Of a stretch of 64,000 nt of DNA, positions 25,736-35,302 are shown one piece after another. Each line of letters opens with the position of its first letter. Within the stretch, counting starts at the first letter, position 1. The DNA lies in assembly GCA_963726825.1 (NCBI GenBank), contig CAVSDT010000001.1:744001-808000 (forward strand). The letters run 5' to 3'. The position numbers and the translations under genes are program-made. The notes below the pieces were generated by a model. The model did not search any database and was not told the origin of the DNA. It worked only from the letters and a program-made list of their open reading frames with translations. This DNA is from DATLGB01 sp963726825 (GTDB taxonomy: Bacteria; Actinomycetota; Thermoleophilia; Solirubrobacterales; Solirubrobacteraceae).

Positions 25736-27132
25736 CCGCCGTAGCGCTCCGTGTCGCGCACGCCGGGCATGAAGCGCGGGTACTCGTGCTGGAAGACCAG
25801 CGGGACCGTTCCCAGGCCGCCGTTGCGGTGCTTGGAGATCATCAGCTCGGCCTCGCCCTGGCGCTCGGAGTCGTCCTCGTAGTAGTCCTCGCGGTAGACG
25901 AACATGACGAGGTCGGCGTCCTGCTCGATCTGACCGGAGGAGCGCAGGTCCGACAGCATCGGGCGCTTGTCGTGGCGCTGCTCGACCGCACGGGAGAGCT
26001 GGGAGAGCGCCACCACCGGCACCTGGAGCTCGCGGGCGAGCGTCTTGAGCCCCTTGGAGATCTCGCCGATCTGCTCCACCACGGAGTCCGACCGCGAGTC
26101 CGCCCGCATCAGCTGCAGGTAGTCGATCACGATCAGGCCCAGGTTGCCGTCGTTCTGCTGCGCCAGGCGGCGCGACTTCGCGCGGATGTCGAGCACGGAG
26201 AGGTCGGACGAGTCGTCGATCCACAGCGGCGCCTGGCTGAGCGCCTTCAGCGCGCCGGTGACCTTCGGCCAGGCGACCTTGCCGCGCCGCAGGTCGTTGC
26301 CCTTGATCGAGCCCTGCGACGCGATGAAGCGCTGCGCGAGCTCGGACTCGCCCATCTCGAGGCTGAACATGACCGACGGCCGGTTGAAGCGCACGGCGGC
26401 GTTCTCGAGGAAGTTGGCCGCGAGGGAGCTCTTGCCCATCGACGGGCGCGCGGCGAGGATGATCAGGTTGCCCGGCTGGAAGCCGCCGGTGATCTCGTCG
26501 AGGTCGTCGAAGCCCGACGGCGTGCCGGTGACCGACTTGCCGGCCTCCGCCAGGGCGGCGAGCTTCTCGATCTCGGTGTCGAGGACCTCGGCGATGACGC
26601 GGAAGTCCTTGCGCCGGTCGTCGTGGCCGATGTCGAGGATCGAGCGCTCGGCCTGGTCGAGCAGCTCGCGCGGGTTGCCGGCGCGCTCGTGGACCTCCTG
26701 CTGGATCCGGTAGGTCGCGTTGAGCAGCCCGCGCACCAGCGCGGTCTCCTTGACGATCTTGCCGTACTGGCCCGCGTTGCCGACGACGGGCGGGGCGGCC
26801 GCGAGCGCCTCGACGGCGGCGGCACCGCCGGCGGACTCGAGCTGGCCGGTCTCCTTGAGCTTCTCGGTGACGGTGAGCTTGTCGACCGGCTCGCCCTGCT
26901 CGTAGAGGAGCAGCATCGCCTGGTAGACCGCGGCGTGCTGGGGCCGGTAGAAGTCCTCCGGGACGAGGGAGATCTCGATCCGCAGCGCGTACAGGACGTT
27001 GTCGTTGAGCAGCACGGCGCCGAGGACCGACTGCTCGGCCTCGATGCTCTGGGGCGGCAGGAGGCCGCCGGGGGCGCTCGAGGGCGGCGGTCCGCCGTTG
27101 CCGTTCCCGTATGGACGCTCCGTGGTGCTCAT
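25732..27132 (-). CDS. dnaB: Replicative DNA helicase DnaB
   Basis: A 466-residue RecA-fold hexameric helicase. N-terminal domain PQSIEAEQSVLGAVLL with VPEDFYRPQHAAVYQAM; C-terminal domain with PSGFDDLDEITGGFQPGNLI, Walker A AARPSMGKSSLA, VMFSLEMGESELAQR, LIVIDYLQLM and DLRSSGQIEQDADLVMF. No intein is inserted. The N terminus has a Gly/Pro/Asn-rich 30-residue extension. In many actinobacteria dnaB follows rplI directly; here a rightward MOSC gene and hairpins lie between them. It leads a leftward operon with the loader-like ATPase and purA. Confidence 0.97.
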   Translation of the reverse strand: MSTTERPYGNGNGGPPPSSAPGGLLPPQSIEAEQSVLGAVLLNDNVLYALRIEISLVPEDFYRPQHAAVYQAMLLLYEQGEPVDKLTVTEKLKETGQLESAGGAAAVEALAAAPPVVGNAGQYGKIVKETALVRGLLNATYRIQQEVHERAGNPRELLDQAERSILDIGHDDRRKDFRVIAEVLDTEIEKLAALAEAGKSVTGTPSGFDDLDEITGGFQPGNLIILAARPSMGKSSLAANFLENAAVRFNRPSVMFSLEMGESELAQRFIASQGSIKGNDLRRGKVAWPKVTGALKALSQAPLWIDDSSDLSVLDIRAKSRRLAQQNDGNLGLIVIDYLQLMRADSRSDSVVEQIGEISKGLKTLARELQVPVVALSQLSRAVEQRHDKRPMLSDLRSSGQIEQDADLVMFVYREDYYEDDSERQGEAELMISKHRNGGLGTVPLVFQHEYPRFMPGVRDTERYGG

Positions 27133-27216
27133 GGGGGAAGCCGAGGCTAGGTCCCGGGCCGGATGGCGTGGGCCGGATGTTGCGGCCTTGCCGCAAAGAG
27201 GGGAGAGTTGTCACGC

Positions 27217-28194
27217 ATGCGCGTGGTTGAGCTGTGGCGGTACCCCGTGAAGTCGCTGGGCGGCGAGCGCCTGGACGTCGCGCAGCTCGGCCCGCGGGGC
27301 GTCCACGCCGACCGGCTGTGGGCCGTGCGCGACGTCGAGCGCCGGGAGACGACGACGGGGCGCCGCATCGGCGCGCTGCTGCGGTGCAGCGCCCGGTACG
27401 GGGTGCCGGGGGGCGAGGCGACCGGTCCAGGGACCGACGCCGGACCGGGCTGCGCGCCCCCGGTGGTGATCACGTTCCCCGACGGGTCCGAGGCCGGCAG
27501 CGGCGACCCGGAGGTCCATGCGCGCCTGTCCGCGCTCGTCGGCCGCAGCGTCGAGCTCGTCCCGCTGCCGGCGGTGGGCGACACCGGCCTGCACCGTGCC
27601 CGGCTGCAGACGCCGGCGACGCTGCGGCGCGACCTCGGGATCCCCGACGGGGAGCGGCTGCCCAACGCGACGGTCGTCCCGTTGCGCAAGCTCGCAGGGC
27701 TCGTGCGCTGGACCACCCCGCCGGGGACGTTCTTCGACCTCTACCCCCTCCACGTCCTGACGGTCGAGGCGCTCGCGGCGATGGCTGCGCGAGCGCCGGG
27801 CACCGACTTCGACGTGCGGCGCTTCCGGCCCAACGTCGTGGTGGAGGGCGCCGGGACCGACGACGAGGCCGTCCCCGAGTTCGCCTGGGCCGGCGGGCTG
27901 CTGGCCACCGCTGCGGGCGCGACCATCCGCGTGGCGGTCCCGACCATCCGCTGCGTCGTGCCGACCCGCGAGCAGCCGGGTCTCGCGAAGGACCCGCAGG
28001 TCATGCGTACCGTCGCGGCGCAGACGGGCCGCTTCCTCGGCGTCTACGCCGACGTGGAGCGCGGCGGGTCGATCGCCGTCGGCGACGAGCTGGAGCTGCG
28101 GATGCCGGCGCCCCCGAGCCGGGCCCGCCGTGCCGCCCGGGCCGCGGGCGTCCGCGCCGTGGGCGCGGTGCAGCGGCTCGTGCCGGGCGGCTGA
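27217..28194 (+). CDS. MOSC domain-containing protein
   Basis: A 325-residue protein with an N-terminal MOSC beta-barrel (MRVVELWRYPVKSLGGERLD) and C-terminal MOSC domain (FDVRRFRPNVVVEG, VPTIRCVVPTREQPG). MOSC proteins carry sulfur or molybdenum-cofactor-derived sulfide to targets, as in the mARC/YiiM group. I chose ATG 27217, preceded by a GGGGAGA Shine-Dalgarno; an upstream GTG-initiated extension is unlikely. It is a single gene transcribed rightward between leftward dnaB and rplI. Confidence 0.85.
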   Translation: MRVVELWRYPVKSLGGERLDVAQLGPRGVHADRLWAVRDVERRETTTGRRIGALLRCSARYGVPGGEATGPGTDAGPGCAPPVVITFPDGSEAGSGDPEVHARLSALVGRSVELVPLPAVGDTGLHRARLQTPATLRRDLGIPDGERLPNATVVPLRKLAGLVRWTTPPGTFFDLYPLHVLTVEALAAMAARAPGTDFDVRRFRPNVVVEGAGTDDEAVPEFAWAGGLLATAAGATIRVAVPTIRCVVPTREQPGLAKDPQVMRTVAAQTGRFLGVYADVERGGSIAVGDELELRMPAPPSRARRAARAAGVRAVGAVQRLVPGG

Positions 28195-28230
28195 CCGAGC
28201 GGGGCAGGGGCAGCGCCGACGCAGCGCCGA

Positions 28231-28271
28231 CGCCACGGCTCCGACGCCACGGCTCCAAACGCCACGGCTCC
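28231..28271. repeat. Three copies of a 12-base repeat CGCCACGGCTCC
   Basis: Copies start at 28231, 28245 and 28260 (periods of 14 and 15 bases) between the MOSC gene and the ribosomal operon. The first three lie just before the long inverted repeat. They may be minisatellite-like or derived from a decaying tail of the MOSC gene. Confidence 0.85.
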
Positions 28272-28278
28272 GACCCCC

Positions 28279-28327
28279 GGGGTGGCGGAGGTTGATGGGA
28301 TCAGGTGCGGTCAACCTCCGCCACCCC
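28279..28327. terminator. Perfect 17-base stem, bidirectional terminator candidate
   Basis: Arms GGGGTGGCGGAGGTTGA (28279-28295) and TCAACCTCCGCCACCCC (28311-28327) are fully complementary around a 15-base loop. It lies between two convergent transcription units (MOSC rightward, rplI leftward), so it can terminate both. No T-run is visible. Confidence 0.75.
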
Positions 28328-28329
28328 CT

Positions 28330-28365
28330 GCCGCCAGCGCCGCCAGCGCCGCCAGCGCCGCCAGC
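28330..28365. repeat. Four tandem copies of 9-base GCCGCCAGC
   Basis: Exact tandem repeat directly after the long hairpin. Function unknown; a simple-sequence tract that could vary in copy number between strains. Confidence 0.9.
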
Positions 28366-28431
28366 GCTCCGTCGCCCCCCGCCGCCGGACGACCGCGCCG
28401 TTGCCGCCCCCGACCACCCCAGAACGACGAA

Positions 28432-28462
28432 GCGGCGCCAGACCCGAGGGGCCAGGCGCCGC
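28432..28462 (-). terminator. Terminator hairpin of the rpsF-ssb-rpsR-rplI operon
   Basis: Arms GCGGCGCC and GGCGCCGC (8 bases, perfect) with a 15-base loop lie about 16 bases past the rplI stop. On the leftward strand the stem is followed by TTCGTCGTTC, a short T-rich stretch, as expected of a factor-independent terminator. Confidence 0.65.
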
Positions 28463-28477
28463 GACCAACCAGTGGAG

Positions 28478-28930
28478 CTACTTGAGCTCGGAGACGATCG
28501 TCTTGACCGTCGCGGTGACGCCCGGGGCGACCTCGACGGTGACGTTGTGCGTGCCGACCGACTTGATCGGGTCGGCGAGATGGATGTGCCGGCGGTCGAT
28601 CTGCAGGCCACGGGCGGCCTTGATCGCGTCGGCGATGTCCTCGGTGGTCACCGAGCCGAACAGGCGGCCGTCGCCACCCGCCTGGTGGGTGATGGTGAGC
28701 ACGGTCTTGTTCAGGATCGCGGCGTTGTCCTGCGCCTTCTGGGCCTGGTCGGCCTGAGCCTGCTCGGCCTTGGCGGCGAGGCGCCGGGCGGCCTCGATCG
28801 AGCCGCGCGTCGCGGGCTCGGCGAGCTTGCGCGGGACGAGGAAGTTGCGCAGGTAGCCCTTCGAGACGTCGACGAGGGCGCCCTTGGTGCCCAGGTCCTC
28901 GACGTCGGACAGGAGGATGGCCTGCGGCAT
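28478..28930 (-). CDS. rplI: 50S ribosomal protein L9
   Basis: A 150-residue L9. The N-terminal RNA-binding domain (MPQAILLSDVEDLGTKGALV, VSKGYLRNFLVPRKLA) precedes a long linker helix (residues about 45-75) and the C-terminal domain ending in ATVKTIVSELK. Length matches the family. The ATG shares a base with the rpsR stop (TGATG). Last gene of the leftward rpsF operon. Confidence 0.97.
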   Translation of the reverse strand: MPQAILLSDVEDLGTKGALVDVSKGYLRNFLVPRKLAEPATRGSIEAARRLAAKAEQAQADQAQKAQDNAAILNKTVLTITHQAGGDGRLFGSVTTEDIADAIKAARGLQIDRRHIHLADPIKSVGTHNVTVEVAPGVTATVKTIVSELK

Positions 28931-29250
28931 CAGCGGTCCCGGTCGCCGCGATCGCGGCGACCCGGGCGCTCGTCGGCGCCGGTGGACTCCGACACGTACG
29001 GCAGCAGGGCCAGCTCACGGGCGCGCTTGACGGCCGTCGAGATCTGGTTCTGGTGACGACGGCAGGCGCCCGTGATGCGACGGGACCGGATCTTGCCGCG
29101 GTCGGAGATGAACTTGCGGAGGTTGCCGATGTCCTTGTAGTCGACGAAGTCGATCTTGTCCCGGCAGTACGGGCACGGCTTGCGACGGCCGGAGCCCGGT
29201 CCTCCTCGCTTCTCTCGCCGGCGCGTCGGCCGGCTGCGCTGCTTTGCCAC
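28930..29250 (-). CDS. rpsR: 30S ribosomal protein S18, zinc-binding form
   Basis: A 106-residue S18. Core CPYCRDKIDFVDYKD and KIRSRRITGACRRHQ are conserved, and the cysteines (CxxC plus a later C) identify a zinc-binding C+ form. The C terminus has a charged extension (about 20 residues, Arg/Asp/Gly-rich) not seen in the shortest S18 proteins. Gene order rpsF-ssb-rpsR-rplI is conserved. Confidence 0.97.
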   Translation of the reverse strand: MAKQRSRPTRRREKRGGPGSGRRKPCPYCRDKIDFVDYKDIGNLRKFISDRGKIRSRRITGACRRHQNQISTAVKRARELALLPYVSESTGADERPGRRDRGDRDR

Positions 29251-29331
29251 GGTTTGAAGCCCTCTGGTTTCGTCTCTCCGGCCCCGCGCGCAAGCGCACC
29301 GGGTGGCCGGCTCGGACGATCGAGTGTAGCG

Positions 29332-29355
29332 GCGGCCCGGGCTCGTCCGGGCCGC
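29332..29355. terminator. Hairpin between ssb and rpsR
   Basis: Perfect 9-base arms GCGGCCCGG and CCGGGCCGC with a 6-base loop, 23 bases downstream of the ssb stop. It could partly terminate or process the leftward transcript, lowering rpsR-rplI relative to ssb. No T-run is present on the leftward strand. The 127-base gap might also contain a second promoter for rpsR. Confidence 0.5.
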
Positions 29356-29377
29356 GTGCTACGTGGCCGTCAGGTGG

Positions 29378-29875
29378 CTAGAACGGGATGTCGTCGTCGG
29401 CGTAGCTGCCGCCGCCCTGGCCCCCGCCACCGCCACCGGACGGGGCGCCGGCCGCGGCGAAGTCGCTCGAGTCCGCCGGCACGTCCGTGCGCTGCGGGGT
29501 GAACCCGCCGCCGCTCTGGCCGCCGCCGCCGTTCTCGTCACGGCCGCCGAGGAACTGCACGGAGTCGGCGACGATCTCGACCGCCTGGCGCTTGTTGCCG
29601 TCCTTGTCGGTGAACTCGCGCCACTCGAGGCGCCCGTCCACCGCGACCGGGCGGCCGCGCGAGAGGAAGCGCGCGGAGTTCTCGCCCTGCGCGCCCCAGA
29701 TCGTGACGTCGAAGTAGTTGGGCTTGTCGACCCACTGGCCCGACGCGTCCTTGCGGCGCGTGTTGGAGGCGATGCGCAGCGAGCAGACGGGCGTGCCACT
29801 CGGGGTGGCGCGCAGCTCGGGATCGCGGGTGAGGTTGCCGGTCAGGACGACGCGGTTGATGTTCGTTGCGGCCAT
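29378..29875 (-). CDS. ssb: Single-stranded DNA-binding protein
   Basis: A 165-residue SSB with an OB fold (INRVVLTGNLTRDPELRATP, WVDKPNYFDVTIWGAQ, GRLEWREFTDKDG) and a Gly/Gln-rich linker (residues about 110-155). It ends in DDDIPF, the acidic tip that recruits replication and repair partners. Conserved position between rpsF and rpsR. Confidence 0.97.
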   Translation of the reverse strand: MAATNINRVVLTGNLTRDPELRATPSGTPVCSLRIASNTRRKDASGQWVDKPNYFDVTIWGAQGENSARFLSRGRPVAVDGRLEWREFTDKDGNKRQAVEIVADSVQFLGGRDENGGGGQSGGGFTPQRTDVPADSSDFAAAGAPSGGGGGGQGGGSYADDDIPF

Positions 29876-29964
29876 GCGGGCGAGACTAGACCTGCGTGCG
29901 GACCGGACGCACGGGATCCTGCAAACTGGTGCAGTTTCGGCGCAGGTGGCGCGCCGAGACGGCC

Positions 29965-30345
29965 TCAGTCGTCGGTGAACTCGTCCTCGCCCGTCCCGGC
30001 CTCGGCCATGGCGGCCGCGCGCAGGTCGGGAGCCTCGGGCGTGCCCGGGCGCAGCTTGATCACGCGGAAGCGGTTGACGCCGTCGGTGATCTTCAGGGTG
30101 TGGCCGAGGGCCTCGAGGAGCTCGTGGTTCGGCGCGTAGAACTGGATCAGGTGGTAGTCCGCGTTCGTCTGCTTGCGGATCTCGTACGTGGTGTCCCGCA
30201 CGCCCCAGTCGTGGCGTCCGACGAGCGAGCCGCCCGTGCGGTCGATCAGGGTCTCGACGTCGGCCACGATCTTGTCGCGGCGCTCCTCGTCGGCTTCCGT
30301 GTCGAGCAGGAGGGTCAGGTCGTAGATCGGCGCTTCACGAGTCAT
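29965..30345 (-). CDS. rpsF: 30S ribosomal protein S6
   Basis: A 126-residue S6. It reads MTREAPIYDLTLLLDTEAD, then GGSLVGRHDWGVRDTTYEI with HLIQFYAPN. The C terminus has an acidic extension of about 25 residues (EAGTGEDEFTDD). Conserved first gene of the rpsF-ssb-rpsR-rplI operon; the ssb start lies 90 bases downstream. Confidence 0.96.
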   Translation of the reverse strand: MTREAPIYDLTLLLDTEADEERRDKIVADVETLIDRTGGSLVGRHDWGVRDTTYEIRKQTNADYHLIQFYAPNHELLEALGHTLKITDGVNRFRVIKLRPGTPEAPDLRAAAMAEAGTGEDEFTDD

Positions 30346-30381
30346 AGGCGACCGCGGAGAGTAGCAGTGGCCCGCTGCCCG

Positions 30382-31902
30382 CTACGAGGCGCTAGCACGC
30401 CAGTCGGACGCAGCCGGCGCGCGGCCGACGATGCCCGCGTCCTCCCCGCGCACCTTCGCGCGGATGTCCTCGACCTGCGCGTCGATCCAGTCGCCCGGGT
30501 CGCGCGACACGAGGATCTCCTTCAGCCCCGCCGCCCGCCGTCCGCGCTCGGAGGCGTCCATCGTCAGCGCCTCGTAGAGCGAGTCCGCGAGCTCCTGGAC
30601 GTCGAACGGGTTGACGGTCAGGGAGAACTCGCCGAGCTCCTCGTGCGCGCCAGTGTTCTCCGACAGGATCGAGACCCCGTCACGGGAGTTGACGAGCGCC
30701 GCCTCCTTGGCCACGAGGTTCATGCCGTCGAACATCGCGTTGACCATGATCACGTCGTAGTGCTTGTAGGAGGCGACGGCCTCCTCGAGGTCGTCGCGCA
30801 GCTTGAGGTCGATCGGCATCCAGTCCGGCGTCCCGTGACGGTGGTTGACGACCGCCACGAGGGCCTCGATGCGCTCGAGGTACTCCGCGTACTCCGGCAC
30901 GTCGGTCCGCGACGGCATCAGCTGCGCGGTGAAGGTGATCCGCTCGGCGAACTCCGGGTGCTGCTCGAGGAAGATGTCGAAGGCCGTGAACCCGCGCAGG
31001 ACGTTCTTGGAGAGGTCCGCGCGGTCGACGCGCAGGATCGAGTAGTCGCGCCGGCGGGCCAGCAGCCGCTCCTCGAACGCGCGCACCCGCTCGCGCTCGG
31101 CGAGCTTGCGGGTGGCCTCGTGGTCGATCGGCAGCGGGTAGACGCGCACCCACACCTCGCGGTCGCCGACCCGCACCACGCCGCGCTCCATGTCGACCTC
31201 GAGACCGAGCAGGTCGACGCAGCACTGGAGGAAGTTGCGCCGGTACTGGCGGGTGTGGAAGCCGACGATGTCGTTGGCCAGGATGCCGCGGTAGATCTCG
31301 TCGCGGATCGCCGTGGGCAGGACCTTCCAGGCGTCCGACTGCGTCCACGGGATGTGGATGAAGTGATGCAGGAACACGTCCGGCCGGGCCTCGCGGACCA
31401 TCGCCGGCAGGGTGTAGAAGTGGTAGTCGTGGACCATCACGACGGGGGCCTCGTCGCCCTCGATCTCGTCCAGCACGGCGGCCGCGAGGTCGCGGTTGAC
31501 CACCTGGTAGCCGTCGTAGAAGGCCTCGACCTCGTGCCCGCGGACGTCCGGCGCGTTGGACTGGTCCCACAGGTAGTGCTGGACGAACCACAGCATCGGG
31601 TTCGCGAAGATGGAGTAGAAGCGCTCGTAGGCCTCCTCCTCGGAGGGGACGAGGCGCACGTCGTAGGTGCCGCCGTCGGGCGTGGAGACCTCCGTGGCCT
31701 CCCCGCCGACCTCCTCGACGTGGCGGCGGTCGCCCTCCGTCATGGTGGAGGCGATCCACGTCGCCCTGCGGTGGGTCGCGAGCCCCGTGAGGGCGGTCAC
31801 CAGGCCGCCCGTCCCCCGCTTGACGGACCCGTCGTCCTGATAGGTGACTGGTCCGCGGTTCGAGACGAGGACGAGGGGGGCCGCGTCTTGGGAAGGCGTC
31901 AT
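30382..31902 (-). CDS. otsA: Trehalose-6-phosphate synthase (GT20)
   Basis: A 506-residue GT-B glycosyltransferase making trehalose 6-phosphate from UDP- or GDP-glucose and glucose-6-phosphate. Visible segments are LVLVSNRGPV, the GGLVTAL glycine loop, VMVHDYHFYTLPAM, HHFIHIPWTQSDAW, VGFHTRQYRRNFL, RVDRADLSKNVLRGF and NPFDVQELADSL. All are GT20 motifs. No trehalose phosphatase is next to it. The N-terminal HDYH is typical of OtsA. Its stop is 36 bases from the rpsF start, so separate promoters are likely. Confidence 0.94.
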   Translation of the reverse strand: MTPSQDAAPLVLVSNRGPVTYQDDGSVKRGTGGLVTALTGLATHRRATWIASTMTEGDRRHVEEVGGEATEVSTPDGGTYDVRLVPSEEEAYERFYSIFANPMLWFVQHYLWDQSNAPDVRGHEVEAFYDGYQVVNRDLAAAVLDEIEGDEAPVVMVHDYHFYTLPAMVREARPDVFLHHFIHIPWTQSDAWKVLPTAIRDEIYRGILANDIVGFHTRQYRRNFLQCCVDLLGLEVDMERGVVRVGDREVWVRVYPLPIDHEATRKLAERERVRAFEERLLARRRDYSILRVDRADLSKNVLRGFTAFDIFLEQHPEFAERITFTAQLMPSRTDVPEYAEYLERIEALVAVVNHRHGTPDWMPIDLKLRDDLEEAVASYKHYDVIMVNAMFDGMNLVAKEAALVNSRDGVSILSENTGAHEELGEFSLTVNPFDVQELADSLYEALTMDASERGRRAAGLKEILVSRDPGDWIDAQVEDIRAKVRGEDAGIVGRAPAASDWRASAS

Positions 31903-31914
31903 CGACGCAGGACG

Positions 31915-33132
31915 CTACCCACCGGACGGCGGCGCAAGCGGACGGCTGGTCACCTCGACGGTCGTCGTCCGCTTGTCCTTGCCGCGGTAGAAGACGACCG
32001 GGACCTCGTCCCCCGGCGCGTACGGCGCGATCGCGGCCGACAGGTCCGACGAGCTCTCGATCTTCGTGGTCCCCACCTGGACGATCACGTCGCCGCCGGG
32101 GTTGAACGTCGTGGCCTGGAACTCGACCTTGTCCTTGCCGCCGCCGCGCAGCCCGGCCCTGGCGCCCGGGGTGCCGGGGGTGACGGTCTGCAGCCACGCG
32201 CCCTGCTCGACGGCCAGGCCGAACTTGCGCGCGGCCTGCGGATAGACGCTCGAGGAGCTCACGCCGAGGTAGGCGTAGTCGACCTTCCCCTGCTTGCGCA
32301 GCGCGCTGATCGAGCGCGCTGCGAGGTCGATCGGGACGGCGAACCCGACGCCCTCGCCGCCGCCGGAGTTCGTCTTGATCTGCTGGTTGAGGCCGATGAC
32401 CTCGCCCTTGGCGTTGACGAGCGGCCCGCCGGAGTTGCCGGGGTTGATCGCCGCGTCCGTCTGGATCGCGCCGGCGATCGAGAACGACGTCAGCGACTGG
32501 ATGTCACGGTCGACGGCGCTCACGACGCCCACCGACAGCGACTGCTCCTCGCCGAACGGGGAGCCCATGGCCGCGACGGGCGAGCCGACGGGGACGGAGT
32601 CGGAGTCGCCGAGCGGGAGCGGGTCGAGGTCGAGGCCCTTCGGGTCGAGCTTGAGCAGCGCGACGTCGGCGTCGGGGTCGAAGCCGCGCACGTCGGCGGC
32701 GACGCGGTTGCCGTCGCCGAACTGGACGAAGACCTGCCGGGCGGCCTTGATGTCCTTCCCCTCCCCCTGCGTGACGACGTGCGCGTTCGTCGCGATCTCG
32801 CCGCGCTCGTTGAGGACGAAGCCCGAGCCGATGCCGCCGCCACCCTGGCCCCCGCTGTCGCCGCCGCCCTGCAGGAGCTGGTCCAGGCCGCCGGAGCCGA
32901 ACAGGGAGATGACCGTGACGACGCCCTGCGCCTCCTTGGCGTAGATGGCCGCGGGGTCGAAGCCGTCGCGCCCGAGGCCGCGCACGACGTCGTCGGCGCT
33001 CGCGGCGCGGGTGGGCTCCGCCGTCGGGGACGGGACGGCGGCGGCGGGCTTGGGCTCCGAGGAGCCGCCGCAGCCGGCGACGGCGATCAGGGCGGCGGCG
33101 AACCCGCCGGCGAGCACGCGGTTGGCCGTCAT
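31915..33132 (-). CDS. S1C (HtrA/DegP-like) serine protease lipoprotein
   Basis: A 405-residue secreted protease. The N terminus has a lipoprotein signal ending in AVAGC (lipobox) followed by a Pro/Ala-rich linker. The trypsin-like domain carries TNAHVV (His), DADVALLKLD (Asp) and PGNSGGPLVN (Ser), and a PDZ domain follows (FNPGGDVIVQVGTTKI). Such lipoproteins act outside the membrane in envelope quality control. The ATG at 33132 overlaps the stop of the histidine kinase gene (ATGA), so the protease is co-expressed with the two-component pair. The start 45 bases upstream in the open frame is less likely because it would add residues before the signal. Confidence 0.92.
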   Translation of the reverse strand: MTANRVLAGGFAAALIAVAGCGGSSEPKPAAAVPSPTAEPTRAASADDVVRGLGRDGFDPAAIYAKEAQGVVTVISLFGSGGLDQLLQGGGDSGGQGGGGIGSGFVLNERGEIATNAHVVTQGEGKDIKAARQVFVQFGDGNRVAADVRGFDPDADVALLKLDPKGLDLDPLPLGDSDSVPVGSPVAAMGSPFGEEQSLSVGVVSAVDRDIQSLTSFSIAGAIQTDAAINPGNSGGPLVNAKGEVIGLNQQIKTNSGGGEGVGFAVPIDLAARSISALRKQGKVDYAYLGVSSSSVYPQAARKFGLAVEQGAWLQTVTPGTPGARAGLRGGGKDKVEFQATTFNPGGDVIVQVGTTKIESSSDLSAAIAPYAPGDEVPVVFYRGKDKRTTTVEVTSRPLAPPSGG

Positions 33133-34529
33133 GCGGGCAGCTCCAGGCTGAAGCGGGTGGTTCCGGGACGCGACCACGCGCGCAGCTCGCCGCCCATGCG
33201 CCCGGCGAGCTCGTGGGCGATCGCCAGGCCGAGGCCCGCTCCCTGCGCGTCGGCGTTGGAGGTGAAGAAGGGCTGGAAGATCTGCGGCATGGTGTCCCGG
33301 TGGATGCCCGGCCCCGCATCGACGACGTGGAGCTTCGCGGTCGCGCCGTCACGTTCGGCGCCGAGGGTGATCGGGGTGCCGTCCGGCGTGTGGACCAGGG
33401 CGTTGTCGAGGAGGATACGGAGCACCTGTGCTACCCGCTCCGGGTCGCAGTCCACCTCCACGGGGTCCTCTGGCACGCGGACGGTCACGCTCGAGCCGTG
33501 CAGGGTGGCGCGCGGCGCGAGCTCGGCGCCCACCTCCCGGGCCAGCACCCCCAGGTCCGTCGGCTCGGGATGGAGCTCGAGCGCGCCCGCGTCCATGCGC
33601 GAGAGGTCCAGCAGCTCGCCGGCCAGCGTCGTGAGCCGCGCGACCTGCTCGCGGACCTGCTGCAGGAACGCGCGGCGGGTCTCCTCGTCGAGCTCCTCGT
33701 CGGCGAGCAGCTCGAGGAAGCCGCCGATGGAGAAGATCGGCGTGCGCAGCTCGTGGGAGGCGGTCGCGATGAACTGCGTGCGGGCGGACTGCAGGCCCGC
33801 GAGCTGCTGCTGCATGTCGGCGAAGGCCGCGGCGAGACGGCCGAGCTCGTCCGGTGAGGCGTCGCGGATGCGGGAGGAGAAGTCGCCGGAGGCCACCCGC
33901 CGCGCGACCCGCTCCAGGCGCTGGGCGCGGAGGGAGACCCCGCGGGCGACGAGCGCGCCGGCGGCCGCGGCGACGATGAGGGCGACCATGCCCCACAGGA
34001 GCATCCGCCGCTGGATCAGCGCGACGTTGGCGTCCACGGCGCCGAGGTCGTCCGTGAAGACCGCGACGCGCGCGGGCGCGCCCTCGCGCAGCAGCGGGAT
34101 GGCGACCTCCGCGATGCGGCCCGCCTGCGTCGGCTCGGTGCCCGACGCGAGCTCCCCCGATCGCCCCGCGGCCTCCGCGAACGTGAGGTCCTCGCCCGGC
34201 GGGTCCGCGCCCGGCTGGGAGTCGACGTTGACCGACAGACCCTGGCCCTGGGTGCCGGAGGCGACGTCGAGCAGCGTCACCCGCGCGCCGGCGCGGGCTG
34301 CGGCGCGCTCCACGCGGGCCCGGACGGCCGGCTGGGGCAGGTCGCTCATGACCCCGGCCGCCAGCGGCGGGACCTGCGGCTTGGCCCGCTCGGCCAGCGA
34401 GTCGACCGCCTGATCGCGCAGCTGGCCCTCCAGCTGCGGGACGACGGCGAGGTAGACCACGCCGATCGCCCCGGCGACGATGGCCGCGAACAGGAGCGTC
34501 AGGCGGATGCGCAGCGAGCGCGGGCGCAC
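33129..34529 (-). CDS. Sensor histidine kinase
   Basis: A 466-residue kinase with two membrane helices around an extracytoplasmic domain (about residues 30-165), a HAMP linker, the dimerisation/phosphoacceptor segment ATASHELRTPIFSI (His about residue 258) and a catalytic domain with the N box ILLDNALVHTP, DAGPGIH and GAGLGLAIAHEL. Start GTG at 34529, 15 bases past the regulator stop. Forms a pair with the OmpR-type regulator, and with the HtrA-like protease likely a cell-envelope stress system. Confidence 0.93.
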   Translation of the reverse strand: MRPRSLRIRLTLLFAAIVAGAIGVVYLAVVPQLEGQLRDQAVDSLAERAKPQVPPLAAGVMSDLPQPAVRARVERAAARAGARVTLLDVASGTQGQGLSVNVDSQPGADPPGEDLTFAEAAGRSGELASGTEPTQAGRIAEVAIPLLREGAPARVAVFTDDLGAVDANVALIQRRMLLWGMVALIVAAAAGALVARGVSLRAQRLERVARRVASGDFSSRIRDASPDELGRLAAAFADMQQQLAGLQSARTQFIATASHELRTPIFSIGGFLELLADEELDEETRRAFLQQVREQVARLTTLAGELLDLSRMDAGALELHPEPTDLGVLAREVGAELAPRATLHGSSVTVRVPEDPVEVDCDPERVAQVLRILLDNALVHTPDGTPITLGAERDGATAKLHVVDAGPGIHRDTMPQIFQPFFTSNADAQGAGLGLAIAHELAGRMGGELRAWSRPGTTRFSLELPA

Positions 34530-34543
34530 GGCCGGACCGGTCC

Positions 34544-35260
<717 letters not shown>

Positions 35261-35302
35261 CGTGGGCCGGAGCGTACGCCGCGCGCGTCATCATGGGGGG
35301 CG

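Noticed and set aside
28305..28757. Rightward ORFs across the repeat spacer and rplI
   Set aside because: They are antisense to rplI and consist of translated repeats; no homologous motif.
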